64,000 nucleotides of DNA from Aselliscus stoliczkanus (lineage: Eukaryota > Chordata > Mammalia > Chiroptera > Hipposideridae): the NCBI GenBank assembly GCA_033961575.1, contig CM066734.1, positions 85,892,501 through 85,956,500 on the forward strand. The letters run 5' to 3'. Below, one piece after another: positions 1 through 11,360 of this stretch. The notes below the pieces were generated by a model that did not search any database, was not told the DNA's origin, and saw nothing but the letters and a program-made list of their open reading frames with translations. The translations under genes and the position numbers were made by a program. Within the stretch, counting starts at the first letter, position 1. Every line of letters starts with the position of its first letter.

Positions 1-330
1 ATGATGATGAAGTTCCAGATCTTGTGGAGAACTTTGATGAGGCTTCCAAGAATGAAGCAAACTGAATTAAGTCAACTTGTGAAGAAGATAAAACTTGAAG
101 AAGTTACTGGGAGCTGCTATTTTATAATATGACTGCTTTTGAAAATTTTGTTCATGGATCTGATAAAATCTCGATCTCTAATATTTTTAAACCGAAGCCC
201 CTTGGACACTGCAGCTCTTTTCAGTTTTTGCTTATACAGAAATCATTCTTTGCAGCTAATTAAGGTGAAGAAGCTTGGGAATAAAGTTTGAAGCAAAGGT
301 TAATAAAGTTCTTTGCCTAGTAAAAAAAAA
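1..330 (+). pseudogene. BTF3P: BTF3 processed pseudogene, 3' end only
   Basis: Codons from position 3 read DDEVPDLVENFDEASKNEAN followed by TGA at 63-65, which is the C-terminus of basic transcription factor 3 (BTF3, the beta subunit of the nascent polypeptide-associated complex). The sequence continues without interruption as a 3' UTR-like stretch with an AATAAA at 302-307 and ends in an A tract at 322-330. Genomic sequence without introns that finishes in a poly(A) run, inside an intron of another gene, is the signature of an L1-mobilised retrocopy. The 5' part lies before the window, so frame integrity of the whole copy and its 5' target-site duplication cannot be judged. The visible codons are intact, so it could be fairly young. 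A BTF3-like paralogue source is possible, but the tail fits BTF3 itself. Confidence 0.85.
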
Positions 331-1460
331 TATTTTATCTGGATCTGTGAAATAGAAAAATTAGGTCCTCATCAGGGTTGTCATCATGAACAATAAAGAG
401 ATAAAACTGAGTGTGGGACAAAGTCATCTGAGGGTCAGAGTTACACATCATTCTATGGAGTAGCTGCTGCGGCTTGTTAGTACTGGTTATCAGAGGGGAA
501 AAGCCGAGGAGATAGAAGGGATTATGTGCGGCAGGCAAAGGATGCGTTGAAGAAAAAAAGTAATGGGACACAGAACTGAAAAATTGGAATGACAAGAATT
601 TTCTAACTGCCACGTAAAACATGTTAAATAAGAATATACTTAGCAGGTGTCAAAAGTTCAGACATAACAGAAGAAAACCCAATCATCACCGAACTAGTAA
701 TTAGTAGTTTACTGTGTACACACCAAGAAGGCTGTTTGTAAACCGAAACATGTAATGAGGCTCAGGGGTATATTGTTACAAAACAGCTTCTATAGTGGGA
801 AAGCAGTGACTGTGTGCTCTTCCTAGTGATCAGTTATAACAGAATTTTCTTTAATGATAGGGAATTGGTCAATGGTTACTTCATATCAACCTTGGGAAAC
901 AGTTCAAGTTTTGCTTATGATTTCCAGAAGCATAAACAAAAATGATCCAGGTCAAGTTAGTCTTGTTAAATAAGCTAAAATCTAAGCTTGGCTTGACTAA
1001 AGTGGTTTTGTTTACTTAGAGAATTTTCAAGGTTCATCTCCATTTGTTTTTTTATTTTAACACAGGCTTACCTAGCTCTCAGGACCAGGAACAGGCATGT
1101 ATCAAAGGGCAAACACAGACGAGTCTGAGGCATTGTTTGCTTTTAAGTCTCTTGGTTCACCTATCTCTCTTTACTATCATCATCTAGTCTAGTGAATAGC
1201 AGGCTAAAAGCTTTTCTATGGTTTTGTATCACCATAATCAGAAACAAATCTAAATATGACTGATATTTCTCATGGGTCTGTTTAGCCAAACTTACTTAGG
1301 AGTAATATTAATTAATAAGCTAACTAGATATTGAAAGGGAGTGAAGTTACCTAAAAGATCATGCCATATTGATTGAAATTCATCTTAATATATTTTTTAT
1401 TATGCTTGAAATATATAAATATATATATATATATTTTTATATATGTATATATATGAAATA

Positions 1461-1461
<1 letters not shown>

Positions 1462-1497
<36 letters not shown>
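1462..1497. repeat. (AC)n microsatellite
   Basis: Pure AC dinucleotide repeat of about 18 units directly abutting the left end of mariner copy 1. Confidence 0.95.
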
Positions 1498-1499
<2 letters not shown>

Positions 1500-1722
1500 G
1501 GGGTGCCCCAAAAATTGTATACAAGTGGACACTTTGGTCAGTGTTGCTAAAGCAGTAGTTTGCCATAATCAGAAGTGTCTGGATGTTGATGGCAACCACT
1601 TTGAGCACCTCTTGTAATTGTAGAAGTCAAATGTGACTTGTATTCATCTTTTGCTATTGGTATATATTAAATATTACAATTTTAATATAGTTATCCTTAA
1701 AATGTGTATACATTTTTTTGGA
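1497..1722 (+). mobile_element. internally deleted mariner element, copy 1
   Basis: It starts with the terminal repeat CTGGGGGTGCCCCAAAAATT directly after a CA microsatellite and ends near a degraded inverted end (ATGTGTATACATTTTTTTGG). The 3' part still reads HNQKCLDVDGNHFEHLL and stop, the tail of a mariner-type transposase, on the plus strand. Most of the transposase frame is missing, leaving about 225 bp. Two relatives occur at 36350 and 55642. Confidence 0.75.
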
Positions 1723-1737
1723 GGAAAAAAATGAAAA

Positions 1738-1740
<3 letters not shown>

Positions 1741-1775
<35 letters not shown>
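1741..1775. repeat. (TA)n microsatellite
   Basis: Pure TA repeat of about 17 units, about 20 bp after the right end of mariner copy 1. Confidence 0.95.
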
Positions 1776-1778
<3 letters not shown>

Positions 1779-2139
1779 ACTGGATTATGATGCATCTCTC
1801 AATTCCTTGATGAAAACATCAGGACTGATGAAGTGGGAGGTTTTGGTTTGGTTTTGGTTTTGATTTTGTTTTTTTGTGGGGATTTGGGAGGCTCTCATTT
1901 GGAAGCAGAGAAGACCTGAGTGGGTTGCTAATGTATAAGAAAACCTTTCTGAATATAGAACTGTACTAAGATAGAGATGGGAGGATGCTTCACAATTTTG
2001 GTGCCTTGGGATGGTTCTAAACCTATACTCTACATTTGTTGATGGTTTATAGCAAGTGAAAGAAAGAGAAAAAAGCAAGAGAGAGTATTACTGTATGTAA
2101 CTGGGTAGAGGTTGTGCTGCTAACTGAATGAGAAAGGCT

Positions 2140-3480
2140 ACTACATCAGGTACTGTTAGTTTCCTTTCATTGTCCTTTCCTTTCAAAGATTTCCCAAATG
2201 TTCTCTTTTATTTTCATATTAACTTTAGGATCAAGTTATATTTGTCTAAAGAAAGTAAAAATTCCATTTTTTATTGGACTTGCATTAAATTTGTAATGAA
2301 CATAGAGAGAATTGTTATCCTGATGATGTTGAGTCTTTCTACCCAAGCACATGGTTTATCTTTCTAGTTGTATCTTAAATATGTTAGAATTAGATTTTGC
2401 TTCGTGAGCCAATTTGAAAATATTGATAATTAAATAAGCTTAGTAGGAAAATTTATATTTATTGTTATGGTAAATATGCATATATATGGTCTGAACTATC
2501 ATACTATTTTCTGTTTTGTTTGTGGTTTTTATGTTTTTTATTTATTTTTTATATTTTTGTGTGTGTATATGGTTCTTCAGATATTTAAGGAGGTTTGTGG
2601 CTATCTTAACAATTATGACTTTATATATTTCCCTTAGTTCTCTACCTCCTTATGTGGTATCTATTGGTTTTATTCCGTGACTCCATTTCTGTTGTCTCCT
2701 ACCTGGTATTTACCAGTAAAAATTATCTTTATAGTGTGTGTACCTTATACTTTTAAATATTTTCATGCTTCTATTATTTGAGTGTCAACTTTAAATGATA
2801 TCTGTTGCTTCCAGTCATTAGATATTAGGCAATCAGCAAACATTCTCATCTTTGCCCTTCCCATTCTAATATTGTTTGTTGTACCATTTTTATGTAATCA
2901 GAGCAAATAACATTTACATTTTGTCTGTCACCCCAAACTTTACAATTATTTATTTATTTATATTTTAAAGTACAGTTTATTGGGGTGACAGTGGTTCATC
3001 AAGTTACACAGGTTTCAAGTGTACAATTCTGTAAATACATTATCTATATATCACATTGTGCATTCACCACCCAGAGTCAGTCTTAGTTTTGAAATTAAAC
3101 ATATTCAGAACTCTCCAGTATTCCTTTGGCTAGCTTCTTCAGATATATTTTGATTCATTCAAGTTCATCTTTTGGCAAGTTCTGTGGGAAAAAGTCATGG
3201 CAACAATATTCCCTGAGTTATTTTAATATTGTTTGGAGTCTTAACTCTTGAAGGATAATTTGACCTGATATAAAATCCTTGGCCCCCAATGTTTTTTACA
3301 TGACTCTTTTGTAGATATTGCTCTGCTGTTTTCTGCAGTTAAGTGTAAAAATTTGAATTTTTGTCTGGTTGCTCATAGGATTCTTTTTTTATCTTTAAAA
3401 CCCAGCTATTTTACTGAAATGTGTCTCAGTGTTATTATAAGCCAATTTGTATGGACTCAAGTCTTTTTTCCCTAATTTTT
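2140..3480 (-). mobile_element. antisense L1-type fragments, including a younger 3' end
   Basis: 2260-2365 resembles the antisense end of L1 ORF2 (GATGATGTTGAGTCTTTCTA). 2978-3083 is the same L1 3' end as at 50300 (TTGGGGTGACAGTGG, CACCACCCAGAGTCAG). 3230-3480 resembles another old antisense L1 segment. Boundaries are approximate and several insertions may be mixed. Confidence 0.5.
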
Positions 3481-4554
3481 GTAACTTCCAGTTCTTATTT
3501 TTTTAATTTTTGGCATAATGTTTGGTCATAATGTTCAACTTTTTCATAACATTTTGCTGTTGAGCTTATTAGTATGTTGGTAAATTAAAAAAAAAAATTT
3601 TTTTTTTTGCATTTGTTTTTTTCTTGAGCCTGCCACTTTTAAAATGTATCCTGTTATTTACTTTAAAAAATTGCATATAGTAAGATTCTCTCTTTTTGCT
3701 GTACAGTTTCATGAATTTAATCATATATATAGTGTTATGTAACTACCACTAGAATCTGAACAGTTCCGTTACCACCCCAAAATCCCCTGGGCTGATCCAT
3801 ATATAGTATCCTTTTATTAATGGCTTTGTCAAATACTTTTTTTGTTACTTATCATTGAACGAGTTGGGTCTGGTGTTTACAGGACACTTCTGCTAGGGGT
3901 TGGGGAGGAAGTGCTGGGCAGCCTTCAGACCTCCTTTATCACCTGCACAGAGGCATACTGCTTCCGGTTGAAATGACTCCCTTGTGTGAGTCTTTTCATA
4001 TTGTGAACTATACTGGATCCAAGAGTATATTCCGCCTTTGTTCCTATTTTCTGTGCTACAAAATTTTGCATTTTAATGTGAACCCTTCACCTTCAGGAAG
4101 TATATTTTTGCAGTCATTTTCAGAGAGTTGCCCCTGCTGGCCATCTTGTTATTCTCTGTATTTCTTTGCTGCCTATCACCCTATAAAGGATCTCCCAACT
4201 CTGCTGCTCCTGGGTAACTCTTACAACATGTTTTTGGAGTCTGTGGAAACTGTGTCTGCTAGTTTTGCTAAAAATAGAGATTGTGCAGTTTTTGCTGTTG
4301 TACATTATCCAGGAAGAGAAGAGAGAAGATACTGTCTTCTCACAGCCATGCTGTTTCTGGAAGTCCTTCCTTTGTCTTCGCTCATTACTGCCTTTCTCTC
4401 ACTCCTTTTCCTTGGCTCACATTTTAAACACTGGAATCCCTCAGGTTGCTAACCTCTCTTATTCATATATCACTTCATTAAACATGTATGGATACTTCCT
4501 GTTATAGCCTAGACTACGTCATTATTTCCTAAGCACATAATTTCAAAGTTGGTC

Positions 4555-4850
4555 CATTTTTTTCCCTGCCATTCTTTTTGGCTTGCAGTGCCTTTTCCTT
4601 CCATCCCTGATTAGTACACTCCAGCTCATACCTTACCACCTAAAGCAGTGCATTGCTTCCTTTAGGAACTCTTCCTGACACCTCCTCCAGAAGAGGCAGA
4701 ATTAATCTCTCATCTGTCCCACAATATATTGCCCCATTTTTAGTGCACTTATCTGGTGCTTTTCAATATTTATATGTCTTATTAACAAGCCAGTGCATAT
4801 CCCTTACATCTGTGTATTAATCTGTAAATAAGGAACTTTCAAATGCTAGG
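4555..4850 (+). repeat. L2 LINE 3' fragment
   Basis: AACTCTTCCTGACACCTCCT, TATTGCCCCATTTTTAGTGC and TGTGTATTAATCTG follow L2 3'-end order. Old and diverged. Confidence 0.55.
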
Positions 4851-5112
4851 TTTCTAGGACCCTACTTACAGCTCTCCTGTAATCGTCTGTACATATCCTC
4901 ATTTGGTCTCATTTGATTTTTCACTAGTCAGTTGAAAGGTACAACATTATGGGTCATCTACATTTCTTTATCTAGCTTTTGTTCTCAAAGTGATCTGATC
5001 ATTTCAAAGCAATTGTCCTACTATTAGAATCTAACTGATACTCTAGAACTGGATCATTCATAAATTATGAAAAATCTCAGTAATCATTAATGGAAGTTCT
5101 TGTGCATTCCAG

Positions 5113-5205
5113 GTGATGCAACTGTGACAATAGCTCATAGATATACCCCCAAAGAACAATTGAAGATCCACACTCAGATGGCAGATGTTATCATAGTAGC
5201 TGCAG
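5113..5205 (+). CDS. MTHFD2L: MTHFD2L internal exon (NAD(P)-binding domain)
   Basis: This 93 bp exon completes a Gly codon and then encodes DATVTIAHRYTPKEQ... ending IIVAA, plus the first base of the next Gly codon. It is bounded by AG at 5111-5112 and by the strong donor GTAAGT at 5206, and both flanking introns are phase 1. MTHFD2L is a mitochondrial bifunctional enzyme that oxidises 5,10-methylenetetrahydrofolate and opens 5,10-methenyl-THF to 10-formyl-THF, using NAD or NADP. The encoded block belongs to the C-terminal Rossmann-like dinucleotide-binding domain, roughly residues 238-268 of a protein of about 347 residues (numbering estimated from memory). Assignment to MTHFD2L rather than the paralogue MTHFD2 rests on IAHRYTP and IHTQ where MTHFD2 has, from memory, ISHRYTP and KHTI, on the following exons, and on the neighbouring EPGN. 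The reading frame is open. Confidence 0.95.
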
Positions 5206-5494
5206 GTAAGTCTTTGCTATTATTTGGGGGAATATCATCATCAGAGTAATTCCTACCCTAATTGCTAACATGTCTATAAGAACCACTTCTTGGGAGAGTT
5301 AGGTAACTTTCACCAACTGGATTCAGTCTTTTGGCAATCAACATGCTGGTCCATTGTGCCTGTGTTAGCATTTGTCACTTCATTATGGAAAACCAGAACA
5401 GCCTTTGGAATGACAGGTTTAACACAGGAACAAATCTGCATTTTGCCAATTCCTTTGGCAGACATAATTGATTCTAAACATGAATGAGTTATGG

Positions 5495-5600
5495 GGAGAC
5501 TGGCAGGAAATGCTGTTGAAGGGATAGGCAGGGCTACATGTAGGACCTTGTCGGCCATGATAAGGACTTTGATGTAAGCTAAGATGGCTGAGAGCAGGAG
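5495..5600 (+). repeat. ancient interspersed repeat fragment, same type as 42001
   Basis: GGCAGGGCTACATGTAGGAC and CGGCCATGATAAGGACTTTG resemble the conserved middle of the repeat at 42420. Short fragment within 300 bp of an MTHFD2L exon. Confidence 0.4.
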
Positions 5601-7274
5601 ATCGACATGGTCTGGCTCATGTTTATAAAAGATGACCCATACCATGTCAAGGAGAATTGACTCTAAAGATGCAAGAGTAAAAACAGACAGAACAGTTATC
5701 ACACTTTCATTTAGTGGATCCAGATTTCTTTTCTAATTTGTTTTGCATTTGAACATACAAAATAATTCCACCCTTTACGTCTACCTTTACTCTTGCCATG
5801 TAGTATTTTTATGTTGCAGACTTTGTGACTCTTCATGCTTTATCTAAGGATTGAATGTGACCCTTTTTCATTTTGTTCATCAATTAAATATTATTGGTAA
5901 TTTCTAGACTACATTTGAATTACTGAGTGTTTACTACCTGAAAGGAGAGTAACAGTTCCAGAAGAAACAGTTTGACAAAGGGAATAATGATAGTTTAAAT
6001 TAGTTTCAATCAAATTTAATTCACTTTCTTATTCTAATATAAACCCTTTTTTATGGACCTCAATATATATATGTGATAATTTCAGGTGGAGTAATTTGCC
6101 TCCTTGTAGAGTAAAAATAGACATATTCCCATTTTTAGAAGTCATCAGTAAGCTGGTATATCTATTTCCTGTTTTTCTGAGAAATTATATTCAGGTGATA
6201 TCAAATGCAAGTTTTGTAACTGGATTGACAGAAGTCAGACAGATTGTTTAGAGAGGCAATAAACTTTTTCAGACCATAAATCAACATTAAGTGAAATACT
6301 GCTGTAGCAACTGATAGATGCATGGAAGACAAATATTCCACTGACTTTTTTTAAAGAAACACTTGGATTCATACACAAGACTCAGAATTTGGTGAGTAAA
6401 GAGGGATTTGAGTGGTCATCTTTGTCCATCTCTAACTTTAGACAGAATGAAATTTATATTATCTTTAAAAGGTAGTACTTGACTCTCATGTTAACAACTT
6501 CTAGAGAATATTTCACAGTTGATTTTAGTTCCCATTTATCAATTATAGCGTTGAATGAATATTTTCTGTTTTCTTCTAGTGGATCAAAATCCCTCAGTAT
6601 TCATCATGCTCATGTTTTCCTTGTCATGAGAAATGACAAATGAATGATCATAATTTTCTTTCAAGAACTACTGACATTCTGTTGTGACTAAATCAAACAC
6701 AAGTCATTATGCCAACACTGTCACCATCCGTAAATGTCTCCTGTAGACTCACAGTAAGCTCCTTTGTAAAGGCCTAAATCAGCACTGGATACAAGGTATT
6801 CAAAAATAAGACAGGAGAGGAAAAAGGAAAATAAAGTAAGAAAAGGGGAAGGAAGGACCGATCTTACATACAATTAATACGGCCAGGAGGTTCTCAGCTC
6901 TCTAGGTGGTGAGACAGTATCAAGGCTCTATACTGCAAGGTATCCTCTTACCACCAGAGGGCATCAGTCAGGTGTGCAGCTATTCGAGGCAGTCAGTAGG
7001 CCACACACCACCCTACCTAATCCTGGCCGGAAGACATTTTGAGTGAAGGCAGCGTAAACACGTCTAATTATTTGCCTTGTGTCCCAACTCTTACGCTTTT
7101 AAGTAGATACCAAGGTATGCAGAATGCTGGAAGACAGCCCTGTAGACAGCTCTGCCGTCATCCTGAGGAAATAAACATTGGGCAATGGGAAATTTCAGGG
7201 AAGAAAATTGAGAATTTATAAGAAATAACTAAGGATTGCTACATTCTTCTTACTTATTTAAAAACCACTTGGAG

Positions 7275-7389
7275 GGGCCGGCCGAGTGGCGCGGTGGTTA
7301 AGCGCTGGCTTGGGAAGCCAGCGGCCCCGGTTCGGTCCCACATATGAGGGGCAGTGACACTGCCCTCAAAAAAAAAAAAAAATACTATC
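7275..7389 (+). mobile_element. tRNA-derived SINE, short family
   Basis: GGGCCGGCCGAGTGG head, A-box-like and B-box-like (GGTTCG) tRNA promoter parts, the body end TGACACTGCCCTC and a poly(A) tail. It is bounded by a perfect 16 bp target-site duplication (TAAAAACCACTTGGAG at 7259-7274 and 7390-7405), so the insertion is recent. Confidence 0.93.
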
Positions 7390-8104
7390 TAAAAACCACT
7401 TGGAGAGTTTAGGATCAACTATGTACGTATTGGTAAATTACGGTGAAATTATAGAGAAAGTATGAATTGATGTAAAAAATTCATATAACCAGGTAATGTG
7501 AATGAAACATAACTAAAATGACCACATTATGCATTATGTGTAGGAAATAAACAAATACAATTAACAGTGGGCGTTAAAGGACACAGTGAACTACTGGCAG
7601 AGGTAGCTGGAACTGGGAGGGCTGGATTGTTGTCATAACTAGAATGTCAGCATATATGGAAGCAGTCCCATCTAGAAGTCAGGAAGAGTAGAAGGAGGAG
7701 TAGTGCGTGATGTATCAGAAACATTGATAATGTCTGAGAGAGGACAGTAAAGAATGTGGTGGTGAAACCTTGGAATATGCTTACAGAAGAAAAAGGAAAG
7801 GAGGGAATCATGTGTGAAGACCCTGGGGCATGAATACAATTAGCTCAGGTTCCTACTAACCCCATCCCTCCAGTTTCTCAAGTCCCCATAGTCCTAACCT
7901 TATTGTTATAACTATATCTCATTTATCTTTTAAACATTCGCCACAAATTCAAGGTTTAGACTAATTTAGAAACGCAAATCTGAAAATCAGATCCTGTCAA
8001 ACTATGCCGTTAGAAATAAAAGGCTTTAAGTGCCTGTTCAAAGCTACGTCTCTGACTCTGAGTTCACAAAGAGAATTAAGCGTTTGCTAGGGCACTTTAC
8101 TGTA

Positions 8105-8275
8105 TGTGTTATAACACTTAACACCTGTTTATAGTTGTCTGTCCCCTTCACTAGACTATAGCAGGGACAGGACTCTTTTTCTTTTCTTTTCTTTTTTTTT
8201 TTTCCAGCTTGGTAGCCAAGTGCTTAGAACAGTATCTGTCACACAGTATGTACTTAATAAATATATGCTTGCATT
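8105..8275 (+). repeat. L2 LINE 3' end
   Basis: CACTAGACTATAGCAGGGAC, GCTTAGAACAGTATCTGTCA and TACTTAATAAATATATGCTT match the L2 terminus. A T-rich expansion interrupts it at 8175-8204. Confidence 0.6.
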
Positions 8276-8694
8276 TGTATGAGATTACAACTGGAACAAA
8301 GACTTCTTCAGATTGATATAAATTTAGTTGATAAATTTTTAAGAATTTCATAAAAATGGATTTATGAATAATCTAGTTATTGGTTAATTTTTATAGTGGT
8401 AGCATTATTTTTGTGGACTACTAAACATTCTTAGCTTGTCATTGTAAAGCAATTGATAAAGCCTTAAGTGAAAGGTTTTTTAATAAAAGCATAGTTTTAT
8501 TAAGTGGATGAATGGATTGATCTGAGTATAAATGTTAAGATTAACAAATTATGAAAAGGGTGAAGAAAGTAAAGAGATTATTATAGGCATCTAAAGTAAG
8601 GAGTATAAAACATTTGAATGGAAAGAAGCATAATAGTTCCAAGAACCCCTGTGCCTGAAACCACAGGTAATACCGAACCCTCTATATACTATGT

Positions 8695-8700
<6 letters not shown>

Positions 8701-8748
<48 letters not shown>
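8701..8748. repeat. (AT)n microsatellite
   Basis: 24 uninterrupted AT units inside the Tigger-like element. Confidence 0.95.
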
Positions 8749-8751
<3 letters not shown>

Positions 8752-8856
8752 AAAGTTTAATTTGTAAATTGGGCACAGTAAGATTAACAACAATAATTAA
8801 TAATAAAATAAAACAATGATAACAATACACCTTACTAAAAGTTATGTGAATATATG

Positions 8857-8885
8857 CTCTTTCTCTCTCTCTCTCTCTCTCTCTC
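8857..8885. repeat. (CT)n microsatellite
   Basis: About 14 CT units, also inside the Tigger-like element, at a place where the element natively carries a CT run. Confidence 0.9.
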
Positions 8886-10184
8886 AACATTTTACTTCAC
8901 TTAAAGGAAGTGAAGATGCTGGCATATTTGAATTTCCAGCATCAGCACTCTTGCACTTTGGGCCATTATTAAGTAAAATAAGGGTTACTTGAACACAAGC
9001 ACTGTGATACCATAATAACCAAGATGGCTACTAAGTGACTAACGGACAGGGAGCACATACAGCATGGATACGCTGGACAGAGCAGGACAACACAGGATTT
9101 TATCACACTACTTATAATGATGTGCAAATTAAAACTTATGAATTATTTATTTCTGGAATTTTTCATTTAATATTTTGGGACCTACATTGACCACAGGTAA
9201 ACAAAACCATGTAAGTGAAACCAAGGATAAGGGGGGACTGCTGTAGGTTAGGGGAAGGCTAAATTGGCTTGTGTAAGGCTAATGATAAAGAAGGGAAAGC
9301 TAGCCAGAATGGGGCACCGATTCTAAGATTGCGCTAACAGATCCTTTGGTTGTCTCATATTTCATGTTTCCAGGACACTGGGGGAAATCCTAAATTTGTA
9401 AAACTTCTAGGCATTTTCATTATCTAGACATGATAACCAGATATTTTCCAGACATTCTCCAAAGGACCCTCCAGCCACCTGATTAAATTTTGTGGAACTA
9501 GCTTCATTCAGAAGATGAGTTGAGGAGTCCATGCCACGTGCATATTAACCTCTGGATACAGAGTATCAGAGTTAGTGAAAGCTGGCATTGTGTCCACTAC
9601 GCCATCCCCTCCAGCATGATGAATGAACTTTCACAATTGTAACTCTGGCGTCTCTATTGCAACATTTTAAAATGACGTTATAATATAAAACAGGATAGAT
9701 GGGTAATTCAGTAGAGCAATTTGTAGTATTCATACTTGTCATAAAATACAAGGTGACCAATCAACTTCTTTTCACCACTTCTCCCATCATATTATCAAGT
9801 TTTAGATACACACCCATCAATCATCATCCTAGGTTCTCAATAGAGTTTTTCCTCTGGTGGATTTCCCCTTCCATAGAGTGGAGTGAGTAATTTTCAGGAT
9901 GCCAGGACAATGAGAAGTTTCCAAGGGGTGGGTGGGGCATAGAAATAGCCAATTCCACCATGCACAGCTCATGTATCTCGGAAGTGGAACTTGCTCCCTT
10001 ACAGCCTTGGGTGCTTCTTGAGTGGATGCCAGCACATTTTATGGTTTCGCTAAAGCTATTCTTCCCATATCCTACTTCTCATCCTCCATCTTGTCCCCTT
10101 TAGCTTCTGCTGCTTCACTTAGAATTCCTTCCTGCCTTCCTAAATGCATCTTTTATCCTAATTTTGTAAATTATTGCCAATGGG

Positions 10185-10425
10185 ATTAGAGTAGTGTAAA
10201 TGCACAGGCCTTGCTAGATTAAGAATTCCAGAATTTAAATCCCAACTCTGCCACTTGCTAATTTTGTAACCTTGGTCAAGTCATCCCATCTCTCTGAGCC
10301 TCAATCTTTTCAGTGTGAAAAATACTAATAACCTCTAACATAATTCTGTTAAGCCAGCCAGTTCATTTAAAGAGTGTAGCAGTCCCTAGAGTGTTGCAAA
10401 GAGTCAATAAATGTTATATGCTAAT
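10185..10425 (+). repeat. MIR SINE
   Basis: AAATCCCAACTCTGCCACTT, CTTGGTCAAGTCATCCCATC and CAATAAATGTTAT follow the MIR consensus order. Confidence 0.75.
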
Positions 10426-11245
10426 ATGTTATATGTTATTCCTTCTTAGGCCATTGCATATGAATATTTAAACAATAATTTAGAAATAATAAATGAGTTG
10501 ATTATTAAGCTACAACTTTGATATAACTAAAGGAATATATTTTGGGTTACTTTTGATACTAATATAGTATCAAAGTTGGCTGATTATCATAAACATAAAT
10601 TAATTTAAGGAGTGACTTACACATAAGAGACCAACATTATAAAAGTTTAGTTTTTACATAAGATTTGTGGTTTCTCAGGATGACAACAGCGTTTTCTCCT
10701 AGCTGTGTATTCTGTTGTCCCTGGATAAGTCCCTTGCGGCCTCTCTCTCTTTGGGGAGCAGCCTGACTTAGCAAGGGGTTTGGGAAGGGAGAGGGATTTA
10801 TTCTGTCAGACCTTTACCCGCCTTCCCAGTCCCCTCTCTCTTTCTGCCTCCTCTCACCTCCCCATTCCAGCACCCACAATCCACCCACAGAACCAACTTG
10901 AGTGACCAAGTAGGCCAGGCATCCCTGCGCCACGGCAAGCAAGCTTCCTCAGTGTTCAAGAGGATGCTTGATGAATGAATTTTTCCTGATGTCAGCAATA
11001 TGTACCTACTGTAAAAACCTAGAAAAGATGGATAGTAAGAAGGGAAAGAACACATACTGCCAGCCAAAGCCAGCTACAGTTAACAATTTGGCGTTTGGCT
11101 TTCCAGTATTTTACACAACTTGTTCACCCTGTACATGCTCTTTATAGTTTACAGCTCCACATGGTGTATATGTTTCCTCATAAAATATATTCTTCTACAC
11201 CATGATTTCTCACGGGTCCATACTATAATTTATGTATTCAATTCT

Positions 11246-11360
11246 TTTTTTTTTTTCTTTTTTTTTGAGGGCAGTGTCACTGGCCCTCATATGTGGGACC
11301 TGAACCAGAGCCGCTGGTTTCCCAAGCCAGTGCTTAACTACTGCACCACTCAGCCGGCCC
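11246..11360 (-). mobile_element. tRNA-derived SINE, short family
   Basis: The reverse-strand copy starts with a T-rich tail, then GAGGGCAGTGTCACTGGCCC, and ends CAGCCGGCCC. Flanking TGTATTCAATTCT and TGTATTCAGTTCT form a target-site duplication with one mismatch. Confidence 0.9.

Larger units (their letters stand above)
331..5112 (+). other. MTHFD2L: MTHFD2L intron (3' part), repeat-rich
   Basis: Intronic sequence upstream of the first visible MTHFD2L exon, ending in an acceptor AG at 5111-5112. It holds a mariner remnant, CA and TA microsatellites, antisense L1-type segments and an L2 fragment, listed separately. The stretch 331-1410 contains nothing I recognise, and 3900-4550 is also unassigned. 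No coding exon is convincing here. The preceding coding exon, whose last base supplies the G of a GGT glycine codon, must lie before the window. Confidence 0.75.
8630..9243 (+). mobile_element. Tigger-like DNA transposon remnant, no transposase
   Basis: It begins CCAAGAACCCCTGTGCCTGA, continues with the TAATACCGAACCCTCTATAT motif and ends AAGGGGGGACTGCTGTA, the layout of nonautonomous TcMar-Tigger elements as I remember them. The extreme left terminal repeat is eroded. A TA run (8701-8748) and a CT run (8857-8885) have expanded inside the element. Confidence 0.65.

Noticed and set aside
1351..1608. Minus-strand 85 aa ORF with alternating Cys-Val
   Set aside because: The Cys-Val run is the translated AC microsatellite, and the rest is antisense to a mariner remnant.
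3973..4452. Plus-strand 159 aa ORF, the longest in the window
   Set aside because: No domain, no splice context and no recognised family. Composition resembles translated non-coding pyrimidine-rich sequence.
5310..5702. Minus-strand 130 aa ORF next to an MTHFD2L exon
   Set aside because: It overlaps an ancient repeat fragment and shows no protein-family motifs.
7275..7345. Possible tRNA gene
   Set aside because: The tRNA-like head with A-box and B-box motifs belongs to a SINE with poly(A) and target-site duplication, and the cloverleaf is imperfect. The same reasoning applies to the other copies.
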